A stretch of DNA of 64,000 bases from Arthrobacter globiformis (GCF_030815865.1 NZ_JAUSXI010000001.1:2728001-2792000); one strand, 5' to 3'; positions 37,322 to 48,009 are shown, counted from the first letter of the stretch. Program-made: numbers and translations. The notes: a model not told the origin generated them from the letters alone.

Positions 37322-37722
37322 GGTCAACATCGTGTCGGGTGACGCGCACACCGCGGAATCTGCCCCGACCTGGCGCCGGTGCTCGGAACCGCACTGCACG
37401 TAGTAACAGCGTTCGACGGCGACCGCACCGTCGTATTCGGTACCGGGAGTGACCAATAGGTCGTCTCGACCGAAGATAACGCCGAAGAGGTCGCCAGAAA
37501 CGTGGGCGTAGACCTCAGCTCAGGCGAACTCAAGGTCGCCTACTCGCGGTGTGCGGCACACCAGCCCAAGCGCTGCTCAAACAAGCGGAAAAGTACAACG
37601 CCCGAATGATCGTCGTGGGCAACAAGCGCATGCAGGGGCTCGGGCGGGTGCTCGGCAGCGTCGCAAGCAGCGTCCCACACAACGCTCCCTGCGACGTGCA
37701 TATCGCCAAAACCGACAGCTGA
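37322..37722 (+). pseudogene. Universal stress protein (UspA) gene, degraded
   Basis: Several frames give pieces of one Usp domain: DAHTAESAPTWRR-like start at about 37322, then LGTALHVVTAFDGDRTVVFG and EDNAEEVARNVGVDLSSGEL, an in-frame stop near 37459, and the strongly conserved end AEKYNARMIVVGNKRMQGLG with VLGSVASSVPHNAPCDVHIA to TGA 37720-37722. The final ATP-binding G-x2-G-x9-GS motif is preserved, but at least two frameshifts and a stop destroy the gene. Confidence 0.75.
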
Positions 37723-38348
37723 TGATCCTGTGCCCCGGGACGAATCTCCGGTAGGAGCATCACGTTCCCAGGGTCGTTAGCCCCGTGGCCCACGCGCCAA
37801 CGGCCAAGTGTCTCTGCCGCCGGCACGCGGAATCGCAGCACGCAACCCCGAGGACGGGAGCCGGCGCCGGCATCCCCTGACATCGATCGGTTCCTATCCG
37901 CCCCTGTCGAGTGACCCGGCGCCTGGACTGCTCGGAACTGGCTGTCAGCCGCCGATGAACAGCGGCCATGCTCCCGCCGGCCGGCAAGGGCGAATCTGCA
38001 GATCACCGGAACCGGGTTCTTCCCGCCATAGTAAGACGGATTGGCCCCGTACGCGGGCAATAGGCCCGCCATTCGACTTCAGATCCTGCGTTCCGTTTCG
38101 GCGCGTCAATCAGCGGTAGTCACGGAGTGGACCCCCAAATGGGCCCTTCTGACCTATGACGAGGCCACTGCATTGGAGCCTGGGATCGCCCTCCACCGAC
38201 GCCGCTCTGCGGACTCTTCCCAGCGGTTGGAGCGCCCACAGCCGACTGCCGCCATCCCTTAGCGTTCCACAGCGGGCCCATGATGGCTGGCGGACGCGAC
38301 TATAACTTCTGTGGACAGTACAAATATCCAATCGAAGAAGGGCAACAC
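37723..38348. other. No recognisable gene
   Basis: Neither strand holds a supported reading frame between the dead Usp gene and the amidohydrolase. Long open frames on the minus strand are antisense to the Usp remnant. Confidence 0.5.
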
Positions 38349-39580
38349 ATGATGGGCAATGCCGTGCGGGATCTTGAACTCACCGACGACGAGACTGTCC
38401 GGATGCACAAGTTGTACCGCCATCTGCACGCCAACCCCGAACTGTCCATGCAGGAACATCGGGCCGCAAGGCTCATTACCGACCATCTCACTGCCATCGC
38501 AGCCGAGACCTTTAGCTGTGGCGGGACGGGCGTCGTCGGCGTACTGCGCAACGGCGAGGGGCCAGTCGTGGGTTTCCGGGCCGACATCGACGGTCTGCCG
38601 ATCAAGGAGGAAACAGGACTTGATTACGCCAGTCAGGCCACCTCTGCCCTGACTGACGGGACTCAGGTTCCGGTAATGCACGGCTGCGGCCATGACATGC
38701 ACATCACCGCAGCGCTGACTGCGGCGGTCTTGCTCGCGGATGCCACCGATGCCTGGGCCGGGACAGTCGTCTTCCTCTTCCAGCCGAGGGAGGAAACGGC
38801 GGCCGGAGCCCAGGCGATGGTCGACGATGGTCTGTGGAACCGGGCTCCCACACCGGAGATAATCTACGGCCAGCACGTCGTGCCGAGTCTGGCTGGCACG
38901 GTAAGCATCAGCCGCGGTACCGCTATGGCCATGGCCGATTCCTGGAAGGTCACCGTGCACGGGCGTCAGGCGCATGGTTCCCAGCCCCAAGAAGCGATCG
39001 ACCCGATCATGCTCGGGGCCCACATGTTGGTCCGGCTGCAGACCATCGTTTCGCGTGAGCTGGACCCCATGCAGTCCGCGGTCGTGACAATCGGAACCTC
39101 TATGGGGGCCTGAAGGAAAACATCATTCCCGCCATTGCCGACTTCACCATAAACGTACGGACCTTCGACCAGAAAGTGCACGAAGCCGTGCTGGCATCAA
39201 TCCGCCGAATCATCCGCGCAGAGGCAGAAGCATCCTCCGCGCCGCCCCCTGAGATTGAGGAGCTGTGTTCTTTTCCGCTGTGCTACAACGATCCGACGGC
39301 GACAGATCAACTTCTCCAGGAATTTCGGGTCATGATCGGAGAGGAAGAGGTCCGCGAGATTCCGCCGATGATGGCCAGTGAAAACTTCGGGACCCTCGCA
39401 ACAGCTATCTCTGCCCCCTCGGTTTACTGGACCTTCGGAGGCTATACCGCCGAGATGCTCAAGGCTGACGGGCACATCGCCGGCAATCACTCGCCACATT
39501 TCGCCCCCGCCCTGGAACCCACCCTGAGCACTGGCGTCCGGGCTGCTATGACGGCGATCCTGTCCAAAGTTGGATGCTGA
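38349..39580 (+). pseudogene. M20-family amidohydrolase, single frameshift
   Basis: A 410-residue-type aminoacylase/hippurate hydrolase (peptidase M20D). The N-terminus is HKLYRHLHANPELSMQEHRA, followed by GFRADIDGLPIKEETGLDYA and the metal motif MHGCGHDMHITAALTAAVLL, then QPREETAAGAQAM with the catalytic Glu and IYGQHVVPSLAGTVSISRG. The frame ends at 39111-39113; the natural continuation GLKENIIPAIADFTINVRTF, MMASENFGTLATAI and GNHSPHFAPALE lies one frame over. A one-base loss at about 39105 explains it. Relatives cleave N-acyl amino acids or IAA conjugates. ATG 38349 follows GAAGAAGGGC. Confidence 0.88.
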
Positions 39581-40156
39581 CAGCCCCCGTGCGCCTTTGT
39601 TGAAAAGCAGGACCCGGGCCTGCGGTGCACGATTCGCGGTCGCGACCGCTGCTTGGTCGGTGAAGGCCATAGCCGCTGCACCAAAGCAAAGTCGCGCCAG
39701 ATGCGATTTGCCGGCTTCCGGGTTACGTATGCGCTGCTATCGGCGGCTGAATTCTACAGAGTGACAGAGTCTGGAAGTCGCAGAGTTGCGCGACCAAACT
39801 GCGCACGGGGCCCGTCATTAGCTGCCGAAGTCCGCCCTGACCGCGTAACCGAGGACCTTGTGATTACGTGGCTGCTGTGGCTTGAACGCGCGTTTCGCTA
39901 TGCGCCTTCAAGGACCCTAGTCGTGTATTCCAGAACGCCGATATTGGACCTTTCGTCAACCTGAGAGCCCAGGCGAGCGGTACCCAGCTACGATCCATAC
40001 TGCTGCCGGCCGGCACGGTGAACCACGCTTAAAGTCCAATAAGGGTGATTTTGTCAAGATATGCGGACGGGAGTGCGGGAGGCAGGGCAGTGCCTGTTCC
40101 CTCTGCCACTGAGGCGTCGGCGAGGCGACCTTCACTCCAGGCACAGCGTTCGTGGT
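39581..40156. other. No recognisable gene
   Basis: I see no family signature on either strand in this stretch. Composition is less GC-rich in parts, and it is probably non-coding or decayed. Confidence 0.5.
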
Positions 40157-40456
40157 TTAGTTCATGAACGGGAACGTGGATTCTGAAACCCGCGCAATCT
40201 TCACGTCGAAGTCCAGTCCGGCATCGTCTCCGGCGAGCCGGCGGAGCAGGTAGGCGCGGAGCGCGGTGTTGCTGGTCGTGTGTGGGGCGGGCAGTGCTTG
40301 GCCGCTGAACAGGGCGTACGAGTCGCTGACATGAAACACGGACAGGATGCAGTCCTGAATGTCATCTGTCCGCAGGCCCAGAACGGTGTCGCGGAAGCTG
40401 TCCTGTGCGCCGTTCCTGGGCAGAGCCGTCACGGAAAACGTCACTGCCTTTGCCAT
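40157..40456 (-). CDS. Hypothetical protein
   Basis: A 99-residue protein, MAKAVTFSVTALPRNGAQDS with TDDIQDCILSVFHVSDSYAL and TTSNTALRAYLLRRLAGDDA. ATG 40456 has GGAGG about 8 nt upstream, which supports a real gene. The pattern of alternating strands and one helix is compatible with a small alpha/beta domain, but no family is recognised. Intact. Confidence 0.6.
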   Translation of the reverse strand: MAKAVTFSVTALPRNGAQDSFRDTVLGLRTDDIQDCILSVFHVSDSYALFSGQALPAPHTTSNTALRAYLLRRLAGDDAGLDFDVKIARVSESTFPFMN

Positions 40457-40779
40457 AATTCCAATCCTCCGCAAGCTTCTGACCCAAATCGTTGCCCCGG
40501 GCCACAATCGAAAAGGTTAGTCGATGCATGCAGCGAAAATAACCCTTACCAGGCAGTAACGTTGGGCTGCATGCCTGTCGATCTGACGACGCACGCGAGC
40601 AGTTTGGCGTGCGATGAACCTGGAACATCCGATTGGAGCATGGCGCTTCAACACGGTCAGAAGTTCTGGACAGCAAGAGCGATGTGAAGGCTCCAGCGTC
40701 TTGTTCTGAGGGCATTGGAGATGAAGTTAGCGAGGAAGTGCTGCTGGGATGTCCAGTAGCGATTCTTGTCTCGCGTCTA

Positions 40780-41115
40780 GGAGTCGATATTGGCTGCAGC
40801 GTTAACGTCGATGATGGTGTCGACTCCTCCGCCCGGGCGGCTTGGAGGATGGCAGCCACCACGTTCTTGTTGCGTTAGTTGATTGCCAGATGGGCTCCGG
40901 CGAGGCGCGCGAGTTCAGCTTTCCGTGCTCGGTTGAGAGTCGTGATGACCGTTGCTCCGGCCCACGCTGCGAGCTCAATGGCCGCGTGGCCCACTGCGCC
41001 TGCGCCACCGGTAACCAGTACCGTTCGTTCCCCCAAGGCTCCGGGGAGAGAGCCCGGCAGGGCCGTCCTCGGTGAGGTCAGCGCCCGGTGTGCTGTCAGG
41101 GCGGGGATACCGATG
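40780..41115 (-). pseudogene. Quinone oxidoreductase (zinc-independent MDR) remnant
   Basis: The minus strand reads FIGIPALTAHRALTSPRTAL, then LGERTVLVTGGAGAVGHAAI with the NADPH-binding GGAGAVG motif, ELAAWAGATVITTLNRARKA and ELARLAGAHLAIN, followed by a stop. A second frame carries ARAEEVDTIIDVNAAANID. This is the cofactor-binding middle of an NADPH:quinone reductase; both ends are missing and there is a nonsense mutation and a frameshift. Confidence 0.7.
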
Positions 41116-41223
41116 AATGCGCCCGTGTACTACCGGGGCCTGTGTACTACCGGGGATACGAGGTGGCCGTGGCCTTGCGCTGGATCGAGCGCGAGCTGGA
41201 GCCGGTAACCACGCCCCATATAG

Positions 41224-41664
41224 CTGTACTTCTCGGCTTCGCATACCCATTGCTTTGCGGAGGGCACTAAGGAGCAGTACGAAGCCTCTATTGCCGCTGT
41301 TCATACAGGGGAAGGGCGTTTGCCCGCCGGGCAGATCTTTCATGCGGCTGGTCCTTCCACGGGTGGCTGGACGATTCTGGCCGTCCACGAATCGAAGGCG
41401 AGCTGGGAGCAGTTTCGGGATAATACGCTTCTTCCCCGTTTTCAGCAGGGTATCGAGGGTGGTTTCACGTCCATGCCTGAGGAAGCCGTGATCGACGTGT
41501 ACAAATTGATGCCCCTAGGCGCGAGCTCGCTGTCGGTGCGGCATTCCGCCCTTGCGCTGGACGCCCTGCACTGCGGAGCGCCCGCTCCGGCATCCCCGAC
41601 GAAGACATCGGTCGTGACGGGGGTAACCCGTTCTGTCCTGGCGGTATCACCGAGTTTGCTGTGA
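41224..41664 (+). pseudogene. ABM-like small protein with altered ends
   Basis: The recognisable core is EGTKEQYEASIAAVHTGEGR, LPAGQIFHAAGPSTGGWTIL, AVHESKASWEQFRDNTLLPR and EEAVIDVYKLMP, which looks like a complete small ferredoxin-like-fold protein apart from its start. No start codon precedes it in frame (stop at 41221-41223). After LMP, where relatives probably end, the frame continues with unrelated Ser/Ala/Thr-rich sequence to 41664. Function unknown. A tandem GTGTACTACCGGGG repeat lies just upstream at about 41124-41155. Confidence 0.45.
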
Positions 41665-41852
41665 TCGATTGGGGACTGTGGGTTGAGGTCATGAACGGCA
41701 TCGGGCCGATTCTGAAACCCGGGCGAACTTACGTCCAGCTCCAAGCCGGTCCCTTGGACGTCATCAGTACACAGACTCAAACCGGCTCTTCGTGGTTGGT
41801 GGGGAATTGATTCCGTGTCGTAGCTAAAAAAGGGGCCCGTGGCCCTGCTGGG

Positions 41853-43186
41853 ATGAGTGTGTCTAGCATTCAACCAGGAACAGGACCACGAGCCTTGAAC
41901 GAGCCTACCGGGGTGGCGTCCGACGCTGCCACCAGCATCTTCAACCTGCCCGACTACCGCGTCACCTCCGTCACCGTCCTGGACGATGGCAGGCGCCGGG
42001 TCGTCGTCGAAACCGACCAACCACCGGGCTGCCCGACCTGCGGTGTCGTTGCAACGAGGCGGAAGGAACGGCGCTTCCAGCGAATCCGGGACATCCCCGT
42101 CGCCGGCGCCGTGGAAGTCCTCTGGTCCAAGTACCGCTGGCACTGCGAGGAACAGGCCTGCCCGCGGCTCTCGTTCTTTGAATCCACCGCCCAGGTCCCG
42201 CGCCGTGCCCGCTCCACCAGCCGGCTCCGCGACCAGGTCGTTGATGCGGTCATCAGTTCCGGCCGTGCCGTGTCCGAGACTGCCACCGCGTTCGCGGTGT
42301 CCTGGTGAATGGTCCGAGCCGCGCTGAACGAAGCCTGTTTTCTCACGCTGCCCGAGGTGGATGAGCTCAGTCCGCGGATGCTGGGTATCGATGAACACCG
42401 GTTCCGGTCCATGCGGTTCTTCCGCGACCCTGAGTCGAGCTCGTGGACTCGGCATGAGCCGTGGATGACCACGATCGTGGATCTAGACACCGGCCAGGTC
42501 CTGGGCGTGGTCGATGGCCGGGACCACAAGGGCGTCGGGGACTGGCTCTTCGCCCGTCCCCTGGACTGGCGGCTCGGAGTGCAGGTGGTCGCGATCGACC
42601 CGTCGGCCGCGTTCCGCAAGGCGTTGAGAATGTGGCTTCCCCGCACCGCCGTGGCCGTTGACACTTCCACTTGGTCTCCCTGGGCAACCAGGCCATGACT
42701 GAGGCCCGACAGAACCTGTCCCAGCAGGTCAAGGGCCGCCGCGGCCGCGGGATCGACAAGGCGTGGGCCCACCGGATGCTGCTCCTGCGCGCCGGAGACA
42801 CGCTCTCCGAGCAGGCCGCCCACCGCCTGGAAGAAGTCTTCGCCGCCGACGATCCGACCGGCAAGTTGCAGGCCGTGTGGAAAGTCAAAGAACAGCTGCG
42901 GATACTGCTCCGCATGAGCTCCCTCGCCGACGCCGCCGCGGCGAAAGAGGATCTCAAGGCGCTCGTGGAAGCGGCCGGGCGCCCGGAGGCAAACAAGCTC
43001 TATCGCACGGTCTGCAGGTGGTGGAAGGAGATTGAAGTCCTCATCGTCACCGGCGCCACCACAGGCAAGGTCGAGGCCAACAACACCGGAATCAAGCACA
43101 TCAAACGCACTGCCCGCGGCTACCGGAACCCGGCCAATTACAAATCGGTTATTCTCATGAGAAGTGCCGTCCGTACGGCGGCATGA
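41853..43186 (+). pseudogene. ISL3-family transposase, one stop and one frameshift
   Basis: The N-terminal zinc-binding part is CPTCGVVATRRKERRFQRIR then WHCEEQACPRLSFFEST. A TGA at 42306-42308 replaces a Trp codon in AVSW-x-MVRAALNEACF. The catalytic DDE part has MLGIDEHRFRSMRFF and WMTTIVDLDTGQVLGVVDGR, then VVAIDPSAAFRKALR. Near 42662 a frameshift (normal VDHFHLVSLGNQAMTEARQN) moves to the last frame, with QLRILLRMSSLADAAAAKED and TTGKVEANNTGIKHIKRTAR, ending TAA/TGA at 43184-43186. The element is inactive. Confidence 0.9.
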
Positions 43187-43765
43187 CACTCATCCGGGAA
43201 TCCCTTTCCCCATGAACCTTGAAGAGCCCTCAAAACGGTGTCGCGGAAGCTGCCCCGCGCACCGGCCTGCTTTCGGGCCGATGATCCCGCCGCCTCCTCA
43301 GCGACGGCCGTCGCGGAATCCGACCGGGTTTTATGCCCCCTAAAGAAGGTCAAGGCACATGGGTCACTTTGTCAGGTTGGGGTGTACGCGAATCTGACAA
43401 GGCATCGCTCCCATCTACGCGCCGGGTCTTCTAACGCGTGGACACCCCCGGAGTTCACAGGCGCGCTGGGCGGCCGCCGCGGCGTTTGTGGAGCGTGCGG
43501 CAGTCGGCCGAATCGGGCGAGACCCCCGCACCGTCGGCCTTCCCCGGCGGTGCGGCAGCAGGCACCGGAACCGTCGAGCCGAGCACGACGGCAGGACGGC
43601 CGAGCGGGACGGCCCCAAGCGCAACGGCGCCCTGACCCGCCATAGTGAGTCAGGGCAAATGCCTGGGGCTGGCTCGCCGGTGGCGGTCGGCGCTGCGGTG
43701 GCGGACTGCCGCTGTTCGCTGGCGACGGCTAGGGCAGTTGCCGAGGTACCGCTACAGGTCGGGCA
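43187..43765. other. No recognisable gene
   Basis: The right end of the ISL3 element should lie within the first 60 bases (a GGGCTCTT-like end near 43225). The remainder shows only GC-rich low-information frames. Confidence 0.45.
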
Positions 43766-44557
43766 TCACGATTTGGAGCTGGGCCGACCAGGGATATGGC
43801 TAAGAATGGACTTAGAGAAGCCACCATCGACACAGATGTCTTGCCCAGTAACATAACCCGATAGAGGGCCTACAAGGAATTCGATCACGTTCGCAATGTC
43901 CTTGGGATCCCCAATCCTTGACAACGGAATAATGTCTTCCCTTGCCTTCTTGATTTGGGGATCTTCATACATTTTTTCCGTCATGCGTGTATGAGTCATA
44001 CCTGGGGATACCACATTTACGCGTATTCCGTCCGGTGCCCATTCCAGCGCGAGTGTTTGGGCCAGCATTGTCAGTGCAGCCTTGCTGGGGCTGTAAGCGC
44101 CTGATCCGGCATGTGGTAGCTGGCCAGACATTGAAGAGGTAAAACAAGCGGAACCGCGGCTGTCCCTCAAATGCGGGTGGCTTGCTTTGGCAAGAAGCCA
44201 CGCGCCACGGAGGTTAACGGAGAACATGTCGTCCCAGTCCTCAATGGACACGTCACAGATGGCACCAGGGCTTGCGATCCCCGCATTCGCTACCAGTGCG
44301 TCCAGCCCGCCAAACTCTGCTACCGCAGCTGCTACCAGTTTACTTGGCACCTCTGGATCACCGAGGTCGCCCGCCAATGCGATGGCGGTACCTCCCAATG
44401 ACTGGATTGAACGAACGACCTGCTCTTGGCTGCTGTTCGATTCATTTCCACACACTGCAATCATCGGCTGCTCGCCCCTAGCAAGGGCCGCCTCTGCAAT
44501 TCTCAGGCATGTCGCCGCGCCTATGCCGCTAGTTCCGCCACTAACCAAAGCTCTCAT
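43766..44557 (-). CDS. SDR family NAD(P)-dependent oxidoreductase
   Basis: A 263-residue classical short-chain dehydrogenase. Cofactor motif GGTSGIG (7-13), NNAG-type motif LVANAGIASPG (88-98), catalytic Ser in FTSSMSGQ, and Tyr155/Lys159 in YSPSK. The C-terminal end has HTRMTEKMYEDPQIKKARED and SGYVTGQDICVDGGF. It most likely oxidises or reduces a sugar or sugar-acid hydroxyl. ATG 44557 has GGAG about 6 nt upstream. It is the third gene downstream of the MHS transporter on the same strand. Codon use is less GC-rich than the transporter, which hints that it came from another source. Confidence 0.93.
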   Translation of the reverse strand: MRALVSGGTSGIGAATCLRIAEAALARGEQPMIAVCGNESNSSQEQVVRSIQSLGGTAIALAGDLGDPEVPSKLVAAAVAEFGGLDALVANAGIASPGAICDVSIEDWDDMFSVNLRGAWLLAKASHPHLRDSRGSACFTSSMSGQLPHAGSGAYSPSKAALTMLAQTLALEWAPDGIRVNVVSPGMTHTRMTEKMYEDPQIKKAREDIIPLSRIGDPKDIANVIEFLVGPLSGYVTGQDICVDGGFSKSILSHIPGRPSSKS

Positions 44558-44659
44558 CGCACACTCCATTCAACGTGGATTCACAGGAGAATCATTTTTG
44601 ACACAAAAATGAAAGAGAATTATGGAATGCAAAGCTCAGGTCCCTTTGCATTTTCGAAG

Positions 44660-45472
44660 TTAGTCACCTAGTTCCCAGCCTTGATTTTTGAGGTCCTGCG
44701 TGGCCTTCTTAAATTCCTGCACCGGGTTCTGTTCGCGAATGATCTCTAGAACAACGTTATTGACTCCGCACGTTTCTCGGGCGGCATTGCCCAGTTCATT
44801 CCAGTCGATCACTCCAGTGCCGATCGGATCATGACCCCAGGTTTCCGTGCCCGTATCAGAAATATGCACAAGTCCAATTGATTCGTGATAGGAGAGCAAG
44901 CTATCTACGGGATCCTCTCCTATGTAGGCGGCATTGGCTACGTCGTACACGATCTTGACTGAATCGTCGTTGACGGTGCTTACGACGCCGGCCAGGTCCT
45001 GGATGGTAGGCGTGAAGCAATAGGGGGTGTTTTCGAAGAGCAGCCGCGTGCCGGCCTGCTTGGCCAGCGGAATGAGATTCTCCAGACTCTCGTACATCCA
45101 CCCGTAAACGTTTTCAAGTGACGGTGAAATCATTGGACGCCTTGTGCCCGGGGATATGACAACCTCGGGGACCTCCCAAGCTTCCGCCAGGTCAATCACC
45201 GACTTGATGTGCTCGACACTCTTGCGACGCATATTAGCGCCGGGGCTCGCCAGGTTGATGTCATATCCGCCGGCATTCAGCGACCTGATTTTCGCACCGT
45301 ACTCATTGAGTCGTGCATAAATCGCCGCACGATCCGGACCGGATAGTTCATCAGGCCAACAGTGTGGGGAGCTAATCGGAACCTCAAAAGTCTCGTATCC
45401 GTTGTCAACCAATTCCGCAATTGCATCAATTGCCGTGGATGACCATAGATAGGAAAATGTGTTGATAATCAT
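44660..45472 (-). CDS. Sugar phosphate isomerase/epimerase-like TIM-barrel protein
   Basis: A 270-residue AP-endonuclease-2/xylose-isomerase-like barrel. Metal-site motifs: GYETFEVPISSPHCWPDE (Glu), TRLLFENTPYCFTPT (Glu-Asn), KIVYDVANAAYIG (Asp), LVHISDTGTETWGHDPIGTG (His-x2-Asp, then HD-x-IGxG) and NNVVLEIIRE (Glu). The G-x-G near residue 223 and the flanking Asp are typical of epimerases such as ketose 3-epimerases and IolE-like dehydratases. ATG 45472 follows GAGAGATG. It shares low-GC codon use with the SDR downstream, 103 nt away, and both lie behind the MHS transporter. Confidence 0.9.
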   Translation of the reverse strand: MIINTFSYLWSSTAIDAIAELVDNGYETFEVPISSPHCWPDELSGPDRAAIYARLNEYGAKIRSLNAGGYDINLASPGANMRRKSVEHIKSVIDLAEAWEVPEVVISPGTRRPMISPSLENVYGWMYESLENLIPLAKQAGTRLLFENTPYCFTPTIQDLAGVVSTVNDDSVKIVYDVANAAYIGEDPVDSLLSYHESIGLVHISDTGTETWGHDPIGTGVIDWNELGNAARETCGVNNVVLEIIREQNPVQEFKKATQDLKNQGWELGD

Positions 45473-45650
45473 GTGGAGCATCTCTCAGTTCTGTGCCTAA
45501 GGAGAAAACTTGTTCCATCCATAACGCAAGGTCAATGTCTACCCTGCGCAGGGGATCGCACCCGCGAGCCAGGCGGCTCGAACGGGCCCGGGGCAAACAC
45601 GCCCCTTCTTGCCCGGTCGAGCCGCCACGGCTTCCTAGGAACGAGCGTGC

Positions 45651-47081
45651 CTACCGGGAACGCTTCACCTCGTCGGCGGCGGACCAAGTGCTCAAGAGCA
45701 GGTGCTCGCCTTCGAGCACCTCGCGGTCGGCAGGAGCTACGGTGACACGCCCGGCCCGGCTGCCGGTCTCCGGCAGGGTGAAGTAGACGACGAGGCAGAG
45801 GGCGACAATGACGATCATGTAGACCGCGACGAGCATTGGCTGTCCGGCGCCGACGAACGCAGCAGCGACCAGTGGCGCGGTGCCACCGAAGACAGCGATC
45901 ACGATCTGGTGTGCGAAACCGATGCCGGACACCCGTACCGCAGCCGGGAACAGTTCGGCCTGGATGGTCGGGTAAACGGACTGCCAGATACCGAGAACCA
46001 CCCAGCCGGACGCCGATACCAGGACGTATACCCAGAAGCCCGGCTGGTTCAGCAGCAGGAGCATGGGGTAGAAGAGGACGATCATGCCGATGGCACCGAT
46101 GATGGGGAAGATTTTGCGTCGACCGAGTCGATCAGAGAGCGCGCCGCAGATCGGCACGATGATAACGAGCAGGGCAAGCCCGATAACGTTTCCGGCCAGG
46201 GTGGAGGACAGGTCCCGGCCGGTGGTCAGCTTGGCGTAGGTGGGAAGGAAGGTGGCCCAGGTGTAGTAGGCCACGGCCGGGGCAGAGAGCGCTGCTGCCT
46301 GCAGCAGCGCCTTCGGGTGTTCGCGAAGCAGGTCCATCAGGCGGGCCGCGGCGGACTTCTGATCGACGAGGGCACTTGCCTCAAACTCGGGGGTCTCATC
46401 CGAGCGGGCCCGCAAGACGAGGCCGACGACGCCGAGGACACCGCCTATGAGGAAGGGAATGCGCCAGCCAAAGGAGGCGAGGTCGGCAGGAGCGAAGGAT
46501 GATGTCACCATTGCCGCGCCGCCGGTCGCTGCCAGGGTCGCGAGGCCGCTCGCCATATTGGAGAAGGAGCCGAACAGCCCCCGCCGGTTCGGGGGAGCGT
46601 GTTCAACCATGAATGCGATCGCGCTCTGCTGTTCGGTGCCTGCCGAGATGCCCTGGATGATGCGTGCGACCAGGAACAGAATTGGTGCTGCGTAGCCGAT
46701 GGTCGCAAATGAAGGGGTGAGGCCAATGATCAGGGCACCGAGCGCCATACCGGAGATGGACAGTGTCAGGATGAGCCGCCGGCCGAAACGGTCAGCCAGC
46801 GGCGAGATGATGATTCCGCTGAATGGGCGTACAACAAATCCGATTGCATAGGTGAGCAGGGCGGCCACAAGGGATGCGAATGCGGAATCACTTGGGAAGA
46901 TCTGGCCCGAGAACACGGCGGCCAGCAGCCCGTAAATGTACCAGTCGTACCACTCCACGAAGTGGCCGATCGTGCCTGCCACCATATTGACGGTGCGGCG
47001 AGGGGGCTCAGTCACTTCGGGAAGCTCCGAAGGGTCTGGACTGCCGAAGGCTTCTTTTGAGATCTTCATTGAACTCTCCAT
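45651..47081 (-). CDS. MFS transporter, metabolite:H+ symporter (MHS) type
   Basis: A 476-residue 12-helix transporter. The MHS signature GTIGHFVEWYDWYIYGLLAA opens TM1, then YAIGFVVRPFSGIIISPLAD with RFGRRLILTLSISG, GISAGTEQQSAIAFMVEHAP, PAVAYYTWATFLPTYAKLTT and the second-half LSDRLGRRKIFPIIGA. This branch (KgtP, ShiA, ProP relatives) imports organic acids, shikimate or betaines with protons, so the substrate is probably an acid, perhaps a sugar acid. ATG 47081 is preferred over the longer frame to 47201. It lies 190 nt downstream of a double operator. Confidence 0.94.
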   Translation of the reverse strand: MESSMKISKEAFGSPDPSELPEVTEPPRRTVNMVAGTIGHFVEWYDWYIYGLLAAVFSGQIFPSDSAFASLVAALLTYAIGFVVRPFSGIIISPLADRFGRRLILTLSISGMALGALIIGLTPSFATIGYAAPILFLVARIIQGISAGTEQQSAIAFMVEHAPPNRRGLFGSFSNMASGLATLAATGGAAMVTSSFAPADLASFGWRIPFLIGGVLGVVGLVLRARSDETPEFEASALVDQKSAAARLMDLLREHPKALLQAAALSAPAVAYYTWATFLPTYAKLTTGRDLSSTLAGNVIGLALLVIIVPICGALSDRLGRRKIFPIIGAIGMIVLFYPMLLLLNQPGFWVYVLVSASGWVVLGIWQSVYPTIQAELFPAAVRVSGIGFAHQIVIAVFGGTAPLVAAAFVGAGQPMLVAVYMIVIVALCLVVYFTLPETGSRAGRVTVAPADREVLEGEHLLLSTWSAADEVKRSR

Positions 47082-47274
47082 ATTTTCACGTTTGTTGCAG
47101 AGGTAATTGAGTATTCCCCGACACCCCGGTGTGCGGGTCTCGCCCGGCTGTAAATCGGGGCGAGGGGAAGCGTCGACTGCCAAGACCAACAGCCGGAGCA
47201 ACGCTTGGGCACTGCCTGACTTGAAGTGGGAAGAAGGTTATCCAGCCTCCCCCTATTCCTAATAAGATCGGCGC

Positions 47275-47335
47275 TGAGATCGGTTGCTGAGATCGGTTGC
47301 AGACCACGATACGGATGAGTTGTGATCTTTGTCAA
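47275..47335 (-). promoter_or_regulatory. Promoter and double LacI-type operator of the MHS transporter
   Basis: On the minus strand: -35 TTGACA (47335-47330), 18-bp spacer, -10 TATCGT (47311-47306), then 4 bp, then a 27-bp block (47301-47275) made of the 14-bp half-symmetric site TGCAACCGATCTCA plus a second copy 13 bp on. The site has the central CG and TGnnAnCGnTnnCA symmetry of LacI-family operators. The same 27 bp, reversed, is found at 48759-48785. Confidence 0.9.
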
Positions 47336-47466
47336 CGTCAGTGTGTTCTCGCCTCGGATGCGAAGATAGGCCTCGGCTTCGGCCAGGCATGCCCAGCTCG
47401 AGCGTCTCCGCTTGGTTAATCCTCGCAGGCAGGCCGGCGCCACCAATCACCCGACGCCAGTTCACT

Positions 47467-48009
47467 TCAATCCACCTGAAGGGGCGCCTCATTGTTGAAG
47501 TCCTCGAAATCCACTCCAGACCAGGCGCATTCCAGACGGCCGTATACCGACCAGTAGTCGTCCCAGTTGGCCAGTTTCCACTGGTCTCGTTCCAGTCCGC
47601 GGCGGGTGAGCCGCATACGTAGAACGTCTTGAGGTACCCGGACCCGTATCACGGTGATCTCGGATGACGGCCATTGGAAGTCTTCTGCTACACGGGTCAA
47701 ATAGTCCGGTTCTCCGAAATAGGCTCCGAAGGGAGCATCAAGGACCACTGAGCGGCCGAGGCGCAGGTTTATCCCCGCGACATCCATGAGAGTTTCGTAC
47801 TCGAGGGGCAGTAAATTGGCGCGATAGTAGTCGTTGGATTCACGGTCGGTGGGATCGTGCCCGGTGGCGGTCAGCGCGAATTCGACGAAGCGGCCACTGA
47901 CCCGGTCCTTGTCCAGGTAGGCAGCCTTATGCTGTTGTGCTGTTTGCTGGGCAATGGTCGTCTTTCCCGATCCGGCGGGGCCGATGACAATGAAGACGCG
48001 GGGGGGCAT
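47467..48009 (-). CDS. P-loop kinase / AAA family ATPase
   Basis: A 180-residue nucleoside/gluconate-kinase-like protein. The Walker A is VIGPAGSGKTTIAQQTAQQH (GPAGSGKT at residues 10-17). AAYLDKDRVSGRFVEFALTA and RSVVLDAPFGAYF are the acceptor-side segments, and EITVIRVRVPQDVLRMRLTR is the usual strand-helix with the arginine-rich lid. In this locus it may phosphorylate a sugar acid before the aldolase acts, but that is inference. ATG 48009 overlaps the aldolase stop by one base (TAATG), so the two are translationally coupled. Confidence 0.85.
   Translation of the reverse strand: MPPRVFIVIGPAGSGKTTIAQQTAQQHKAAYLDKDRVSGRFVEFALTATGHDPTDRESNDYYRANLLPLEYETLMDVAGINLRLGRSVVLDAPFGAYFGEPDYLTRVAEDFQWPSSEITVIRVRVPQDVLRMRLTRRGLERDQWKLANWDDYWSVYGRLECAWSGVDFEDFNNEAPLQVD

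Noticed and set aside
37530..38072. 180-codon minus-strand frame
   Set aside because: It overlaps the plus-strand universal stress protein remnant, whose conserved ATP-binding end is clear; the minus frame has no motif.
41954..43189. 411-codon minus-strand open frame
   Set aside because: Antisense to the ISL3 transposase, no start site or motif.
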